A stretch of DNA of 64,000 nucleotides from Coriaria nepalensis (Eukaryota; Streptophyta; Magnoliopsida; Cucurbitales; Coriariaceae): NCBI GenBank assembly GCA_027186245.1, contig CP114499.1, positions 5,337,001-5,401,000 on the forward strand, written 5' to 3'. The stretch's first letter is position 1, and every line of letters begins with the position of its first letter. Positions 62,056 through 64,000 of the stretch are shown one piece after another. The translations under genes and the position numbers were made by a program. The notes beneath the pieces were generated by a model. That model worked only from the letters and a program-made list of their open reading frames with translations, was not told the origin of the DNA and searched no databases.

Positions 62056-62605
62056 CTTAACTTGTGGCGGAACTGAGGAACCTCTATTTGGATTGGAAAT
62101 ACTTAAGCTTACCGAACTACGAAGTCGTATTTAACAGAAGTTGTCTAAGGCTGCATGTGAATTTTTTTGTTAGACAAGAAGTTTGTATTAAGCACCTAAA
62201 ATATCCTCAATGTAGTGGAAGGTATTTCGGAGCTAGTCTTCTATATCCGGTCAGAACCAGAACCCCCAACCGAAGATCAAATTCAGGGGTCCATGATCCA
62301 ACCGTCATCATGCCACATTGAAAATTTCTACTCATGCCTATCATACACAGTTAAAAGACCGTTAAAAAGTGAACAGTGAGAGCGAGAACCAAGTCAAAAT
62401 TGATTCCATCTCGATTTCAAAGGATGTTAAAATATCTCAAAATGCTATCACAATCACTACCTAGGAACTTGACCTCTATTCAATATACCTCTTACAACCT
62501 AGTTAGAGACTTCCCCATTGTAGTGATATTTGTCCGGAATTTTAATTTAGTGGTGGCCAAAAGAGAAAACCACATAACGACGCTCTAGATCTTCACTTGG
62601 TGAAT
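62056..62605. other. Intergenic between convergent ARP and PRP4-like genes
   Basis: Holds the 3' flanks of both genes. Short open frames here (62064-62321, 62376-62588) show no similarity to known proteins and are taken as chance. Confidence 0.5.
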
Positions 62606-63806
62606 TCAATCAACATCCATAGTCTGATCTTTCTCTCTGTTACTGACAGACCATAGCTTGATGGTCCGATCATGTGATACAGTTGCTATGCACTGTCCAT
62701 CTGCCATTTTACATTAAGACTAGTTAGAAGATATGTTTCCAAGCCAAGTATTCATATAGTTTTAAAATGTTAACCTTTAAATAGTGACTCACCTCCTATG
62801 ACATCCAAACATGTAACTTTTGCTTCATGTCCAGAAAGTGTCTTCACCGGCTTGAAATCCCTGGCTGACCAAATCTATTTCATACAAATAGAAGATGAAA
62901 TTCGTAAAACTTGAAAAGTGATACCATTGATTAAGAACATTATTAAAGAAAAGAAAATGAATTATTCCATACTAAACAAAGTTCAGAAGATATAATACCT
63001 TTGCCGTCATATCATAAGAGGCAGTTACCAAGTAATATCCCTCTTGAGGCTCAAATTTGACCTGTGAAATGAGATTGGAGTGGGCTGGTATGGTATAGAT
63101 GGATCTTTTCTTCCTTATATCCCAAATACGGCAAGAGTTGTCTTCGGCTCCAGTTGCCAAATGGTAACCATTGGGAGAAAAGCTGACTCCAAGTACCTGA
63201 AAAAAGAAAAGAAAAAAAAAAGAAAAGAATACAGCATATTCAATAAAGATACTGAAGAATAAGAGAGAAGAAGCCTCATATGTACGAGGCAATTCCAATC
63301 ATGAATTGATATGCAAACTAAAGAAGTAAATAAATAGGGTAAGAATTTTTACCGGCTTGACATGGCCTTCAAGAGCAAGAATGCTTCTGCCAATACGAAG
63401 GTCCCAAACACGAGCAAGGGAGTCAAGTCCACAAGATGCTACTAAAGATCCATCAGGGTGGAAAGCAATCCCATACACACTCCTGCTATGACCTTCTTGA
63501 AGAAGCAACTCAACCCCAGAGTTCACATCCCAAAGTCTCCATGTTTTGTCAAAGCTTGTCGTGCCCAAGTACCTTCCGGAAGGATGGAAGGCGATTCGGG
63601 CAAGACGGTCTAAATGACCCTCAAATGTCTTCAAGAAAGATCCTTCAGTGTTCCACAATCTTGCCGTTCGATCAGCACATGCAGTCGCTAGGAGGTCATG
63701 GGTAGGAGAAAATGTAACATCAGTAACACGCTCTGTGTGTCCCTTTAAGGTGGAAACCTTCTTTACTTGGGGCATGCTCCATATCTTAACAACACCACTT
63801 AGAGCA
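62606..63806 (-). CDS. LIS: U4/U6 snRNP PRP4-like WD40 protein (LACHESIS type), C-terminal part
   Basis: Subunit of the U4/U6 snRNP; the plant orthologue LACHESIS also restricts egg-cell fate in the female gametophyte. Exons visible: 63806-63353, 63196-62999, 62874-62793, 62700-62606; the N-terminal exons lie beyond the right edge. About six WD repeats can be counted, each ending in a W-D-like dipeptide: GVVKIWSMPQ, DRTARLWNTEG, DKTWRLWDVNSG, DSLARVWDLRIG, DNSCRIWDIRKK, DMTAKIWSARD, DRTIKLWSVSN. The intervening GH dipeptides (LKGHTERV, EGHLDRLARIAFHPSGRY, EGHSRSVYG, LSGHEAKV) are typical of PRP4. The C-terminus is short (EKDQTMDVD). All splice sites are GT-AG. The exon at 63353-63806 starts in phase with an upstream exon that is not in the window. 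Confidence 0.92.
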
Positions 63807-64000
63807 CTGAAAAGCATAAGAAAGAAAGAAAACTTAGTATACCATACACAACCATTCACCTAGGAAGGATGTACAATTCTCCTATTATTTTCTTTTTGTC
63901 TCTATTTCTTCTGGGTAACATAAGAATTTATATATTTATTGGTAGGTGCAAAACAAAAAAAAATAATAATAATAAATAAATAAATAATAGTCAATTTTGA

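Overview
This window is nuclear DNA of a flowering plant, a eudicot by protein similarity; the species cannot be named from sequence alone. Genes are split by many GT-AG introns with AT-rich interiors, intergenic DNA is very AT-rich and holds decayed LTR retrotransposons, and the proteins are plant-type (organelle transit peptides, a PPR protein, a KOBITO1-like glycosyltransferase, a plastid release-factor derivative). There are no bacterial operons, CRISPR arrays, recognisable tRNA or rRNA genes, or intact mobile elements.

Layout. 231-4381 (-): nuclear-pore WD40 protein ALADIN, cut by the left edge. 4400-11700: gene-poor, with a decayed LTR-element leader, a decayed Ty1/copia pol, LTR-like repeats and a small palindromic tandem array. 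13092-15773 (-) EMC8/9 and 17252-19394 (+) YIF1 form a head-to-head pair, both in the early secretory pathway. 19566-21499 (-) SRPBCC/START-like protein and 21612-23630 (+) cyclophilin form a second head-to-head pair with about 110 bp between start codons. 23848-25215 (-) HAD-type nucleotidase. 28019-33219 (+) COQ8/ABC1 kinase-like protein. 33300-38000: pseudogene country, with an inverted pair of CWC22 fragments, an AT-rich repeat and an orphan SDR exon. 38057-39757 (+) PrfB3-like release-factor derivative with an in-frame stop; 39971-42268 (-) intronless PPR protein, convergent with it. 42300-48700: about 6 kb of decayed LTR-type repeats. 49019-53036 (+) folylpolyglutamate synthase; 54719-58064 (+) KOBITO1-like; 59203-62055 (+) AP endonuclease ARP; 62606-63806 (-) U4/U6 snRNP PRP4-like/LACHESIS, cut by the right edge.

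The genes are mostly single-copy housekeeping functions (nuclear pore, ER insertion, Golgi traffic, ubiquinone synthesis, folate polyglutamylation, base-excision repair, splicing) and do not form one pathway. Their order partly recalls Arabidopsis neighbourhoods as I remember them (At4g01650/At4g01660; At2g41460/At2g41500; several At3g56900-At3g57200 genes), suggesting conserved microsynteny. Exon boundaries were placed by hand from splice signals, reading-frame continuity and remembered family sequence.

I found no convincing undescribed system. The points most worth a second look are a U12-type AT-AC intron in ALADIN, a premature stop in the PrfB3-like gene that is itself a possible 3' splice site, a fold-back pair of CWC22 pseudogene arms, a 3 x 85 bp array of imperfect palindromes, and a spliced uORF whose stop overlaps the FPGS start codon.
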